The translations under genes were made by a program, and so were the position numbers. A stretch of DNA of 43,338 nucleotides from Opitutia bacterium (GTDB taxonomy: Bacteria; Verrucomicrobiota; Kiritimatiellia; CAIQIC01; Lenti-01). Positions 6,868 through 14,870 of this stretch are shown piece by piece. Where the stretch lies: assembly GCA_009928955.1 (NCBI GenBank), contig SABN01000014.1, forward strand, positions 1 through 43,338, written 5' to 3'. The notes under the pieces were generated by a model that had not been told where the DNA came from, searched no databases, and worked only from the letters and a program-made list of their open reading frames with translations. How positions within the stretch are numbered: position 1 is the first letter of the stretch; each line of letters begins with the position of its first letter.

Positions 6868-7965
6868 ATGGCGACGGAATCCCCAACGATTGACGCGCCG
6901 GAGCCGCTGGCCATCCTCAACTGGCAGATGACCTTCATCTGCAATTTCAACTGCCACTACTGCTTTGGCCATGAGCTGGGGGGGACGGCGGAATCCGTTC
7001 CGGTCGCCAAGGTCGTGGCGTGCCTGCAGGCGACCGGCCGGAAATGGCAGGTGAACCTGGTGGGCGGCGAGGTGTTCCTGATCCCGGATTTCCTGGAGAC
7101 CTGCATCGCCCTGCAGAAAGCGGGAATGATGATCTCGGTGGAGACGAACCTGAGCCTCGGCGACCGGGTGGCCGAGTTCTGCGAGCGGATCGATCCGACC
7201 CGGGTGGAATCCATCCACATCTCGACGCACATCGAAGAGCGGGAGAAGCGCAAGGGCGTCGACCGCTTCATCGAGGACATCGGCCTGCTCCGGCGCAAGG
7301 GGTTCAACGTCTACGTGAACTACGTTCTGCACCCGTCGCTGTTTCCCCGGTTCCAGGCGGATTACGACCGGTTCGCCGCCCAGGGCATCTTGCTCAAGCC
7401 GGCGCCCTTCATCGGCCAATACGCGGGGGAAAACTATCCAGAGGCGTACACGACGCGGGAGCGCCAGATCCTCCTGAAGGCCAACCCGCAGGCGGGCACC
7501 TACACGGGCCTGCCCGCGCGCGGGATGGCCTGCGCGGCCGGCCGGGACTTCGCGGTGCTGGACAACGGGGTGTTCTATCGCTGCAACGCCTTCATCGGAA
7601 AGCTGGGCGACATCGACGAGGGCTTCCACCTGTATGACGGCGCGCGCATGTGTCCGGTCCGGATCTGCCCCTGCTGGGGATACCGCTTCCTGACCGACCG
7701 GAAGAAGGCGGATCGGCTGGCGCGGCGCTTCCGGCGCTCCTCGCTGCACGTCGCGTTGAAGAACCACGCGCTCACCCGCGTCCCCTACCGCGGACTGTGC
7801 CGGGCGGGGAACTGGCTGAAGACGCACCCGGCTCTCCGGGCCTTCCGGCAACGCACGGCCCGGATGAAGGATTCCCTGAGAAACCATGCGGTCGCGGGAC
7901 CTCTCTATCGGCGGATGTGCCGGATGAAGGACGCCGTGCTCCGCAAGCTGTTTCCGTGGTACTGA
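6868..7965 (+). CDS. Radical SAM protein with SPASM-like C-terminal cysteines
   Basis: The protein has 365 residues. The radical-SAM cluster motif is FICNFNCHYCFG (CxxxCxxC, about residues 29-36) and the SAM-binding region is VNLVGGEVFL. A second cysteine group (GMACAAGRD, YRCNAF and CPVRICPCWG, about residues 210-270) resembles SPASM/twitch auxiliary-cluster regions. After residue 270 comes an unusually basic Arg/Lys-rich tail with repeated RxPYRGLCR / GPLYRRMCRMKD elements and no similarity I recognise. It may bind membrane or nucleic acid. AGGAAAGG precedes the ATG at good distance. It sits between the exporter and the aminotransferase with 3-8 nt gaps, so it probably acts on the glycan or a sugar or peptide precursor. 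The substrate is unknown. Confidence 0.85.
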   Translation: MATESPTIDAPEPLAILNWQMTFICNFNCHYCFGHELGGTAESVPVAKVVACLQATGRKWQVNLVGGEVFLIPDFLETCIALQKAGMMISVETNLSLGDRVAEFCERIDPTRVESIHISTHIEEREKRKGVDRFIEDIGLLRRKGFNVYVNYVLHPSLFPRFQADYDRFAAQGILLKPAPFIGQYAGENYPEAYTTRERQILLKANPQAGTYTGLPARGMACAAGRDFAVLDNGVFYRCNAFIGKLGDIDEGFHLYDGARMCPVRICPCWGYRFLTDRKKADRLARRFRRSSLHVALKNHALTRVPYRGLCRAGNWLKTHPALRAFRQRTARMKDSLRNHAVAGPLYRRMCRMKDAVLRKLFPWY

Positions 7966-7973
7966 GAGTGGCC

Positions 7974-9152
7974 ATGAACGAGATCCATCCATTTTTCGAA
8001 CCCCCGGCGCCCAAGGGCCAGCCGGCGTTCGCGCAGCCTCTGCACGTGGGGCGGCCGAACATCGGCGACCGTCGGAAGCTGATGGCGCGCATCGAGGGCC
8101 TCTTGGATCGCCGGTGGCTGAGCAACAACGGTCCGCTGGTCCAAGAGTTCGAGCAGCAGATGGCGGGATATCTGGGCGTGAAGCACTGCATTCCGATCTG
8201 CAACGGGACGGTCGCGCTGGAACTGGCCATCTGCGCCTTGGGCTTGGAAGGCGAAGTCATCCTGCCGTCCTACACCTTCGTGGCCACCGCCCATGCCCTG
8301 CAATGGCAGGGGATCACGCCCGTGTTCGCGGACATCGCTCCCGGCACCTTCAATCTGGATCCGGCGGCGGTGGAGCGGATGATCACCCCCCGCACCACCG
8401 GCATCATCGGAGTGCACGTGTGGGGGCAGCCCTGCGCGGTGGAGGCGCTGCAGGCGTTGGCCGACCAGCATCATCTGCAGTTGATGTTCGACGCGGCCCA
8501 CGCCTTCGGGTGTTCCCACGGCGGGAGGATGATCGGGAACTTCGGCCGGTGCGAAGTGTTCAGCTTCCATGCCACGAAGTTTTTCAACACGTTCGAAGGC
8601 GGGGCCATCGCCACCAACGACGACGCGCTGGCCGAAAAACTGCGCCTGATGAAGAATTTCGGTTTCCATGGGCCGGACAACATCATCTATCTGGGCGTGA
8701 ACGGAAAGATGACGGAGGTTTGCGCCGCCATGGGGTTGACGGGGTTGGAGAGCCTCGATGAATTCATGGACATCAACCGCCGCAACCATGAAAGCTATGC
8801 CCGGGCGCTGGCGGGCATTCCCGGCCTGCGCCTGATCGAATACAGCCGCGCGGAAAAATGCAACCGCCAGTATGTGGTGGTCGAGGTGGCTGCCGAGGCC
8901 TATGGGCTTTCCCGCGACGAGACGGTCGCGCGCCTGCATGCGGAAAACGTGCTGGCCCGCAAATACTTCTGGCCGGGCTGCCATCGCATGGAGCCGTACC
9001 GGACCTTGTATCCGGACGCCGGCCTGGCTCTTCCGCAAACCGAACGGATCGCGCCCCGCATGGTCGTGCTGCCGACGGGAACCGGGGTGGATGGGGCCGC
9101 CATCGAGACCATCGGGGGCTTGCTGCGCTCCTGGCATCAGGGGGCCGGATGA
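7974..9152 (+). CDS. DegT/DnrJ/EryC1/StrS-family sugar aminotransferase
   Basis: This 392-residue PLP-dependent enzyme of the nucleotide-sugar aminotransferase family probably converts a keto-sugar nucleotide to an amino sugar using glutamate. Family landmarks are RRWLSNNGPLVQEFE near the N-terminus, PICNGTVALELAI, VILPSYTFVATAHAL and PVFADIAPGTFNLDP. The PLP-aspartate region is MFDAAHAFGCSHGG, and the PLP lysine lies in FSFHATKFFNTFEGGA. The ATG at 7974 follows the radical SAM stop by 8 nt, and the stop overlaps the next ATG (ATGA). With the formyltransferase two genes downstream, the pair would make a formamido sugar. The exact sugar and ring position cannot be read from sequence. Confidence 0.9.
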   Translation: MNEIHPFFEPPAPKGQPAFAQPLHVGRPNIGDRRKLMARIEGLLDRRWLSNNGPLVQEFEQQMAGYLGVKHCIPICNGTVALELAICALGLEGEVILPSYTFVATAHALQWQGITPVFADIAPGTFNLDPAAVERMITPRTTGIIGVHVWGQPCAVEALQALADQHHLQLMFDAAHAFGCSHGGRMIGNFGRCEVFSFHATKFFNTFEGGAIATNDDALAEKLRLMKNFGFHGPDNIIYLGVNGKMTEVCAAMGLTGLESLDEFMDINRRNHESYARALAGIPGLRLIEYSRAEKCNRQYVVVEVAAEAYGLSRDETVARLHAENVLARKYFWPGCHRMEPYRTLYPDAGLALPQTERIAPRMVVLPTGTGVDGAAIETIGGLLRSWHQGAG

Positions 9153-9850
9153 AACTGGCCATCATGCAGCCCTATTTCCTCCCGTACATCGGGTACTTCC
9201 AACTGATCGCCGCCGTCGATCGGTTCGTGGTCTACGACAACATCAAATACACCAAGAAGGGGTGGATCAACCGCAACCGGATTTTGCAGAACGGAAAAGA
9301 CGCGACGTTCACGGTGCCGCTGAAAAGCGGTTCGGACTCCTTGGACATCTGCGAGCGGGAGCTCGCGGCGGATTTCAACCGCGGCAAGCTGCTCAACCAA
9401 TTCAAGGGGGCCTACCAGCGGGCGCCGTTCTTCGCGGAGACGTTTCCGCTGGTCGAGCGGATCGTGCGGCATGCGGACGCGAATCTCTTTGGATTTCTGC
9501 GGCACTCCCTCGCCAGGGTCTGCGAACATCTCGGGATCGCGACGGAAATCCGGATCTCGTCCGGCATCGCCATCGACCCTGGCCTGAAGGGCCAAGACAA
9601 GGTCCTGGCCTTGTGCGAAGCCGAGGGCGCCGACAGCTATGTGAACGCCATCGGCGGCCTGGAGCTGTATTCGAAGGACGCGTTCCGGGCGCGCGGCGTC
9701 GAATTGAAGTTCATCCGGCCGAATCCGTGCGAATATCCGCAGTTCGGCGAGGCGTTCGTGCCGTGGCTTTCCATCGTCGACGTGATGATGTTCAATCCGC
9801 TTGAGCAAATCCATTTGCAATTGAAAAAGTATGAATTGGATGAGAATTGA
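9149..9850 (+). CDS. WbqC-family protein
   Basis: This 233-residue protein starts MKLAIMQPYFLPYIGYFQL, the characteristic opening of the WbqC family, followed by FVVYDNIKYTKKGWINRN and IHLQLKKYELDEN at the end. WbqC-family proteins are frequent in O-antigen and capsule loci next to sugar aminotransferases; an amide-forming or sugar-modifying role has been proposed, and the biochemistry is little known. The ATG overlaps the aminotransferase stop by 4 nt (ATGA), implying translational coupling and a shared pathway. The last codons are AT-richer than the rest, where the composition of the region changes. Confidence 0.88.
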   Translation: MKLAIMQPYFLPYIGYFQLIAAVDRFVVYDNIKYTKKGWINRNRILQNGKDATFTVPLKSGSDSLDICERELAADFNRGKLLNQFKGAYQRAPFFAETFPLVERIVRHADANLFGFLRHSLARVCEHLGIATEIRISSGIAIDPGLKGQDKVLALCEAEGADSYVNAIGGLELYSKDAFRARGVELKFIRPNPCEYPQFGEAFVPWLSIVDVMMFNPLEQIHLQLKKYELDEN

Positions 9851-10009
9851 GGTTCAAAAAAGAATAATCTGGGCAGGACTGTATAGCTGGGGGCACAATA
9901 TCAATCCCCTTGCCAACCCGGAAGCACCCTGCACAGTTGGTATAAGAAAGACGGCGAACAAGCGTCCTCGAATATGTAAATGCGTTTTCATTTAAAGACT
10001 TGCCAGTCA
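9851..10009. other. AT-richer intergenic junction
   Basis: This 159-nt spacer is the only sizeable gap inside the polysaccharide locus and marks the left edge of an AT-richer island. On the plus strand it contains a short open frame ending VLEYVNAFSFKDLPVNEQ before a TAA at 10017-10019. It could be a gene remnant, but it is too short to identify. No clear promoter or terminator is visible. Confidence 0.4.
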
Positions 10010-10624
10010 ATGAACAATAATAATTCAAAAATACCAGAATCAACTTTTCATGTTACGGTATGTGCGTCTGGTGGCGGTGGAAACTTCGAGGCCCTTATCA
10101 AGGGTCAAGTCGCGGGTGGCTATGCGATCAATCTGCTTATTGTCGACCGGAAATGTGGAGCAATTGATAAGGCCGTACAAAGCAACATACCTTATTTACT
10201 GGTGGATAAAAAAAACATTGGGTCCAGATTTTTCGAAGTCATGGACCGGGCGGTGCCCCTTGGCACAAACCTGATTGTATTGGCGGGATTCTATCCGATC
10301 ATCAACGATGAGTTTTGTAGAAAATGGGCGGGCCGGATCATCAATACGCATCCTTCGTTGCTGCCAAAGTATGGGGGAAAAGGCATGTATGGTGTGAAAG
10401 TGCAGGAAGCGGTATTGGCAAACAAGGAGCCCTTGGCCGGATGCACGGTTCATTATGTGAATGAGCAAATCGACGGCGGAGGAATCATTTTGCAAAAAAC
10501 CGTCACGGTTGACCCAAAAGAAAGCGCTTGGGAACTGGGCGGAAGAATTTTTGCCGAGGAAAACAAGCTTTTGGTCGAAGCGATTAAAATACTCATCCAA
10601 AAACAGAGGGGATCAGATGTTTAA
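10010..10624 (+). CDS. PurN-like formyltransferase, probably acting on an amino sugar
   Basis: This is a 204-residue formyltransferase-fold protein. Motifs are VCASGGGGNFEALI (nucleotide/phosphate loop, as in PurN), IVLAGFYPII, the catalytic-site INTHPSLLPKYGG with His, and VHYVNEQIDGGGIILQ carrying the catalytic Asp. PurN formylates glycinamide ribonucleotide using 10-formyl-THF. In an O-antigen-type locus with a DegT aminotransferase, a sugar-amine substrate is more likely, but this is inference. GC content is clearly lower than in flanking genes. The start is uncertain: I use ATG 10010 (MNNNNSKIPESTF); ATG 9980 would add ten residues, and neither has a good Shine-Dalgarno. It overlaps the next gene by 8 nt. 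Confidence 0.82.
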   Translation: MNNNNSKIPESTFHVTVCASGGGGNFEALIKGQVAGGYAINLLIVDRKCGAIDKAVQSNIPYLLVDKKNIGSRFFEVMDRAVPLGTNLIVLAGFYPIINDEFCRKWAGRIINTHPSLLPKYGGKGMYGVKVQEAVLANKEPLAGCTVHYVNEQIDGGGIILQKTVTVDPKESAWELGGRIFAEENKLLVEAIKILIQKQRGSDV

Positions 10625-11585
10625 ATGGCGGAAAATGGGGTTGGTCATCAACCCGCAAAATATCGCGGATAAACCGGAGTGGTTCGATGGGTTTGCGCAA
10701 GCGCCCAACTCCATCATGTTTGATAATTATGTCCGCATATATTTCTGCTGCCGTCCCAAGCCAGACGCCAACAAGCAATTTGTGAGTTACGGCACGTATG
10801 TTGACCTGAACCGAAAGAACTTGTTTGAAATCGTCAACATGGCCAAAGAGCCGATTCTGAAATTAGGCGGCCTGGGGGCTTTTGATGAGTTCGGGACTTA
10901 CCCCGTGTCCGTAATCAAAGCGGGACCAGATGTCTTTGCCTATTACGGAGGCTGGACGCGGTGTGAATCCGTACCCTTTAACATTTCCCTGGGGCTCGCC
11001 AAAAGCACCGACGGCGGCAACACGTTTGAAAAAATCGGCAGGGGACCGGTCCTGGCCCCTTCGCTGGACGAGCCGTTTGTCGTGACCTCGCCCAAAATTA
11101 GAAAGTACGGAGACATTTGGTATTTGGCCTATACCGCCGGGAATAAATGGATGATTGAGGAAGGACGCCCCGAGGTTGTGTACAAACTCCGGATGGCTTG
11201 TTCGCCGGATGGAATCAATTGGACCAAACTGAATAAGAATATTGTCGCGGACAAACTTGGCGAAGACGAGGCTCAGGCCTGTCCCGACATCATTTTCCAA
11301 AACGGCAAATACCATATGTTTTTCTGCTACCGAGAGGCGACCAATTTCCGGTTTGCCAAGGAACGCACATATCGCATTGGCTATGCTTGGTCCCTCGATA
11401 TGCTTGATTGGACAAGAGACGATTCCAAGGTTGGGATCGATGTGTCCGACGAGGGGTGGGACAGTGAAATGGTGGCTTATCCGCACTTGTTCGAGCTGGA
11501 GGGCGCCATCTATATGCTCTATCTCGGGAATCAGGTTGGGCGTTACGGCATCGGGTTGGCAAAACTGGATGGGTGTCTGGAATAA
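10617..11585 (+). CDS. Five-bladed-propeller glycosidase-like protein (GH43/GH32/GH130 superfamily), copy 1
   Basis: This 322-residue cytoplasmic protein has no signal peptide. Blade-like motifs recur: FAQAPNSIMFDNYVRIYFCC, GGLGAFDEFGTYPVSV, ISLGLAKSTDGGNTFEKI, GDIWYLAYTAG, YKLRMACSPDGINWTKL, YHMFFCYREATNF, YRIGYAWSLDMLDWTR and DEGWDSEMVAYPHLF. This family appears in many polysaccharide loci, usually annotated as predicted glycosylase. Acidic residues at family positions (AFDEFG, GWDSEM) are compatible with a glycan-active site, but activity is unproven and an intracellular transferase or binding role is possible. The ATG at 10617 overlaps the formyltransferase end by 8 nt; the stop overlaps the next ATG (TAATG). 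It is a tandem paralogue of the next gene. Confidence 0.75.
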   Translation: MFKWRKMGLVINPQNIADKPEWFDGFAQAPNSIMFDNYVRIYFCCRPKPDANKQFVSYGTYVDLNRKNLFEIVNMAKEPILKLGGLGAFDEFGTYPVSVIKAGPDVFAYYGGWTRCESVPFNISLGLAKSTDGGNTFEKIGRGPVLAPSLDEPFVVTSPKIRKYGDIWYLAYTAGNKWMIEEGRPEVVYKLRMACSPDGINWTKLNKNIVADKLGEDEAQACPDIIFQNGKYHMFFCYREATNFRFAKERTYRIGYAWSLDMLDWTRDDSKVGIDVSDEGWDSEMVAYPHLFELEGAIYMLYLGNQVGRYGIGLAKLDGCLE

Positions 11586-12556
11586 TGAAGTGGCAAAAAC
11601 GGGGGTTGATATTCAACCCGGCGGAACACGATCTCGGCGCCGATATCGTGGGCTTTGCGCAAGGGCCGCAAGCCCTCGTGTTCGATGATTTTGTCCGAAT
11701 TTATTTTTCGGCAAGGAAACGGTCGCCTAACGGGAAGTTCGTCAGTTGCATTCGATTTGCCGACTTCGACAAGAGCTTCCAAAATGTCATTGGCGTCTCA
11801 CCGGGCGCCGTCATGGAGGATGGGAAACTGGGGGCTTTTGACGAACACGGCATCTTCCCGATGAATGTATTGCGAGTTGAAGATCTGATATTCGGATACA
11901 CCTGTGGCTGGAGTCGGCGGGCGAGCGTGTGCATCGACATGGGAATCGGGCTTGCCATCAGCAAAGACCAAGGGCTCACATTCAAGCGGGTCGGTGACGG
12001 CCCGGTATTAACGGCGTCGTTGCGCGAGCCGTTTTTGATTGGCGATCCGTTTGTGACGATCTATGAAGGCTCTTTCCACATGTGGTACATATTTGGCGTC
12101 GAATGGAAGCGGTTTTCTCCCAGTGCCGAGCCGGATCGAATTTACAAGATTGGACATGCCGTATCTGCGGACGGTCAAACGTGGCATAAAGAAGACGGTC
12201 GGCAAATCATCGCGGACAAGCTGGGATCCGATGAAAGCCAAGCTTTGCCTACAGTCATTAAGATCGCCCATCAATTCCATATGTTCTTCTGCTATCGAGA
12301 ATCTTCGGATTTCAGGAAAAACGCAGGAAGAGGGTATCGGATTGGCCATGCATTATCGACAGATCTGGAAAACTGGGCCAGGGATGATTCCGGGGGGGGG
12401 CTGGAGGTCTCGGACCGGGGCTGGGACTCCGAGATGATCTGTTATCCGCATGTTTTCAAATGCGACAAGGAAATCTACTTGCTGTATAATGGCAACGAAT
12501 TTGGACGGCATGGGTTTGGATTGGCGAAACTGATATCTACGGAGATCAACAGATGA
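11585..12556 (+). CDS. Five-bladed-propeller glycosidase-like protein, copy 2
   Basis: This 323-residue paralogue of the preceding gene matches it collinearly. Shared motifs are FAQGPQALVFDDFVRIYFSA, GKLGAFDEHGIFPMNV, IGLAISKDQGLTFKRVG, FHMWYIFGVEW, YKIGHAVSADGQTWHKED, FHMFFCYRESSDFR, YRIGHALSTDLENWARDD and DRGWDSEMICYPHVF. The two proteins differ throughout, so the duplication is old or both were imported together. The start is the ATG of the TAATG overlap (MKWQKRGLIFNPAEHD), which aligns with MFKWRKMGLVINPQN of copy 1. Its stop overlaps the methyltransferase ATG (ATGA). Two non-identical copies may act on two linkages or form a heteromer. It lies in the AT-richer part of the locus. Confidence 0.75.
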   Translation: MKWQKRGLIFNPAEHDLGADIVGFAQGPQALVFDDFVRIYFSARKRSPNGKFVSCIRFADFDKSFQNVIGVSPGAVMEDGKLGAFDEHGIFPMNVLRVEDLIFGYTCGWSRRASVCIDMGIGLAISKDQGLTFKRVGDGPVLTASLREPFLIGDPFVTIYEGSFHMWYIFGVEWKRFSPSAEPDRIYKIGHAVSADGQTWHKEDGRQIIADKLGSDESQALPTVIKIAHQFHMFFCYRESSDFRKNAGRGYRIGHALSTDLENWARDDSGGGLEVSDRGWDSEMICYPHVFKCDKEIYLLYNGNEFGRHGFGLAKLISTEINR

Positions 12557-13299
12557 GCAATGGCCAGCGGGATTATAACAGTGAGTTTAAGGACAGTGCT
12601 GACCGGAAATATCACTATGGTTTCGACTATGATGTGATGCATCCCTATATGCTGAAGACGTTCCTCCCGTTCTTCCGGGCGGGCAATTTGTTGGAACTCG
12701 GTTCATACAAGGGGGAGTTCACCCGGCGGTTCCTGCCGCATTTCAGCGACATCACCTGCGTGGAGGCGTCCGGGGAGGCGGTGGCGGAAGCCAAGGAGAA
12801 GCTGGGGGGACAGGTCAAGTTCATCCACGCCTGCTTCGAGGCCGTCCGGCTGCCGGCGCGCTACGACCACGTCGTGATGACCCATGTGCTGGAGCATCTG
12901 GACGATCCGGTGCGGGTGCTGAAGCGGATCAACGACGAATGGCTGGCGGAAGGGGGGCGGTTCTTCCTGGTCTGTCCGAACGCCAACGCGCCGTCGCGGC
13001 AGATCGCGGTCAAGATGGGGTTGATCGCGCACAACTCGGCGGTGACCCCGGCCGAGGCGAAGCACGGGCACCGCATCACGTATTCGCTCGACACGCTGGA
13101 GCGGGACGCCGTTGCGGCAGGGCTGAAGGTGGTGCACCGATCCGGGATCTTCTTCAAGGCCCTGGCGAATTTCCAATGGGACCGGCTGTTGCAGACGGAT
13201 ATCATCTCCAAGGAATATCTGGAAGGATGCTACGCGCTGGGGCAGCAGTATCCCGATCTGTGCTCGAGCCTCTTCCTGTTGTGCGAAAAGGGTCCGTAG
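12553..13299 (+). CDS. Class I SAM-dependent methyltransferase (Methyltransf_23-like)
   Basis: The protein has 248 residues. The SAM-binding motif I is NLLELGSYKGEFTRRF, motif II is ITCVEASGEAVAEAK, and the post-motif region is YDHVVMTHVLEHLDDP, followed by LAEGGRFFLVCPNANAPSRQ. The latter two are typical of the Methyltransf_23 group found in lipopolysaccharide loci. It probably methylates a sugar or caps the glycan; a chain-end methyl cap would suit a Wzm/Wzt system whose Wzt has a recognition domain. The first roughly 110 nt are AT-rich like the preceding island while the remainder is GC-rich, so the composition boundary runs through this gene. It overlaps the preceding gene by 4 nt. Confidence 0.87.
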   Translation: MSNGQRDYNSEFKDSADRKYHYGFDYDVMHPYMLKTFLPFFRAGNLLELGSYKGEFTRRFLPHFSDITCVEASGEAVAEAKEKLGGQVKFIHACFEAVRLPARYDHVVMTHVLEHLDDPVRVLKRINDEWLAEGGRFFLVCPNANAPSRQIAVKMGLIAHNSAVTPAEAKHGHRITYSLDTLERDAVAAGLKVVHRSGIFFKALANFQWDRLLQTDIISKEYLEGCYALGQQYPDLCSSLFLLCEKGP

Positions 13300-13316
13300 C
13301 GGATGCGGCGCCGGCC

Positions 13317-14342
13317 ATGAGAGCGTCCCCGGCCCAGACCCGGACGGAGCGGTTCAGCGTCTATCTGCAGGATGCGGATTTCGTGGCCGCCCCCATGGTC
13401 TCCGTTCTGATGTGGACCTACAACGATCGGCCCCACATCGAGCGGGCGATCGAAAGCGTGCTGGCGCAGGTCGTGGATTTCAGCTGGGAATTGGTGATCA
13501 GCGACGATTGCTCCACCGATGGAACGACGGAAATCCTCCAGCGCTATCAAGCCCGGCATCCCCGCAACATCCGCCTGATCCTTTCCCGGGTGAACCTCTG
13601 GAAAGAGGGACGGATCACCGAGCGGTTGCTCCGCCAGGCGCGCGGGAAATACGTGGCCCTGCACCATGGCGACGACGAGTGGACCGATCCGCGGAAGCTG
13701 AAGCTGCAAGTGGAATGCCTGGAGAAAGATGCGGATCTTGCCCTTGTCTACCACAACGTGGAATACCGGTATGGGGGAGCTGCGGAGAGCGACACCCTTG
13801 CCTTTCCCTCGGCGGGGCGGGCGGGGACCTTGCCGCCGCCCCCTTCCACGACGACGTTTCGCGATCTCCTCAAGGGCCGGGTGATTCCCACGCTCTCGGT
13901 CATGTATCGGACGGCTTTTCTACAGGAATTTCCGGCGTGGTTGTCCGAACTGGCGGTGGGGGATTGGCCGGTCTTTCTTCTGTTGCTGCGGCAGGGACCG
14001 GGCCTCTATCTGGACCGCGTGATGGGGGTCTACCGGCAGCATGCGGGGGGGGTGTGGAGTTCCCTCGGTCAAGCCCGAATGGCCCAAGCGTATCTGAAGA
14101 CGGCGCGAGTTGTCGCCAACCACATTCCGATGGGTGCGGAAGACCGGCGGGAATTCGACCATGGCGTATGGATCCGGGTGCTCCATTGCGTTGAAAAGCA
14201 ACTCCAGGAGCGCCAGCCCGGTCCCGCGCTTTCCGTTTTGCTGGAACATGCCCGGAGATTTCCCCGGCAAGCCTTGGCCAATGCCTATGGCTACCGCTTG
14301 GCGGCAAAGGCGTTGGGACAAGCGGTGGGCGTCTTTCGCTAA
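13317..14342 (+). CDS. Family 2 glycosyltransferase
   Basis: The protein has 341 residues. The GT-A domain begins at about residue 24 with PMVSVLMWTYNDRPHIERA, continues with WELVISDDCSTDGTTEIL (nucleotide-binding Asp), and reaches GKYVALHHGDDEWTDPRKL, where HHGDDE is the DXD metal site. The region LSELAVGDWPVFLLLLRQG followed by YRQHAGGVWSS is the usual acceptor-side part in single-domain GT2 enzymes of O-antigen loci. The C-terminal roughly 90 residues are helical with no recognised domain. It is soluble and cytoplasmic. It starts 17 nt after the methyltransferase stop and is the last gene of the locus; a run of palindromes follows it. Confidence 0.88.
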   Translation: MRASPAQTRTERFSVYLQDADFVAAPMVSVLMWTYNDRPHIERAIESVLAQVVDFSWELVISDDCSTDGTTEILQRYQARHPRNIRLILSRVNLWKEGRITERLLRQARGKYVALHHGDDEWTDPRKLKLQVECLEKDADLALVYHNVEYRYGGAAESDTLAFPSAGRAGTLPPPPSTTTFRDLLKGRVIPTLSVMYRTAFLQEFPAWLSELAVGDWPVFLLLLRQGPGLYLDRVMGVYRQHAGGVWSSLGQARMAQAYLKTARVVANHIPMGAEDRREFDHGVWIRVLHCVEKQLQERQPGPALSVLLEHARRFPRQALANAYGYRLAAKALGQAVGVFR

Positions 14343-14377
14343 AGCGGGTTGAAAATTTCCGTGGTTGCTCGTTGTCG

Positions 14378-14559
14378 GCCGGACCGCTGCGTCCGGCGGG
14401 ATCCACGCCCGCCACAGAGGGCGGGCCTACACCCCGACCGCTCCAGTATCGGCGGGCGCGGCTGCGGATTTTATAAGGCGGGCGCGGATTTGGTTTTACT
14501 GTAGCCGGTCCCGATGGGGCCGGGCCTTGAATCCAGAGCCCCGCGCTCATCGAGCGCGG
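14378..14559. repeat. Cluster of four short REP-like palindromes
   Basis: Four hairpins occur within 182 nt. (a) GCCGGAC-CGCTGC-GTCCGGC, 14378-14397. (b) GCCCGCC-ACAGAG-GGCGGGC, 14407-14426. (c) CCGGTCCC-GAT-GGGGCCGG, 14505-14523, with one G-T wobble. (d) CCGCGCTC-ATC-GAGCGCGG, 14541-14559. None is followed by a T-run, so they are not simple intrinsic terminators, although they may slow polymerase after the GT2 gene. Number, size and position in a gap between operons resemble bacterial REP/BIME clusters. No REP-associated transposase is in the window. The rest of the 14343-14870 gap holds only a promoter; I see no gene in it. Confidence 0.75.
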
Positions 14560-14777
14560 CGACAACAAATCCTGAAATGCTCTGGCCGGTGGATTTCAAG
14601 GGGGGGTGTTTTCCGAGGCGGCCGATGAGCCGGGGAAGGGGGTCATTTCGCAGGGTGGACGCGGGGGGATTTTCCCCGACAAAACCCGCTCGGAGGGGGT
14701 CTTCCGGCCTTTCCGGGAGCCCGGTTCAGGCAACCCGGATCGCGGCAAACAATCTCCAAAAAGGCGCGGGGTCAGGC

Positions 14778-14806
14778 TTGCCAGCGGCATAGGCCTATAT
14801 TATATT
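14778..14806 (+). promoter_or_regulatory. Sigma70-type promoter for the giant beta-helix gene
   Basis: TTGCCA (14778-14783) and TATATT (14801-14806) are separated by 17 nt, each matching five of six consensus bases. They lie in a locally AT-rich patch within very GC-rich sequence. Transcription would start near 14813, giving a leader of about 58 nt to the ATG at 14871. Confidence 0.65.
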
Positions 14807-14870
14807 CAAATTAAGGCGTATTCCGTAATCATTCGGTTTCAGCGGAGCGCCCAATGCGAGGATGAACCAT

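Noticed and set aside
14378-14559. Intrinsic terminators after the GT2 gene
   Set aside because: The hairpins are stable but none is followed by a T-run on the relevant strand. A terminator role cannot be excluded but is not supported.
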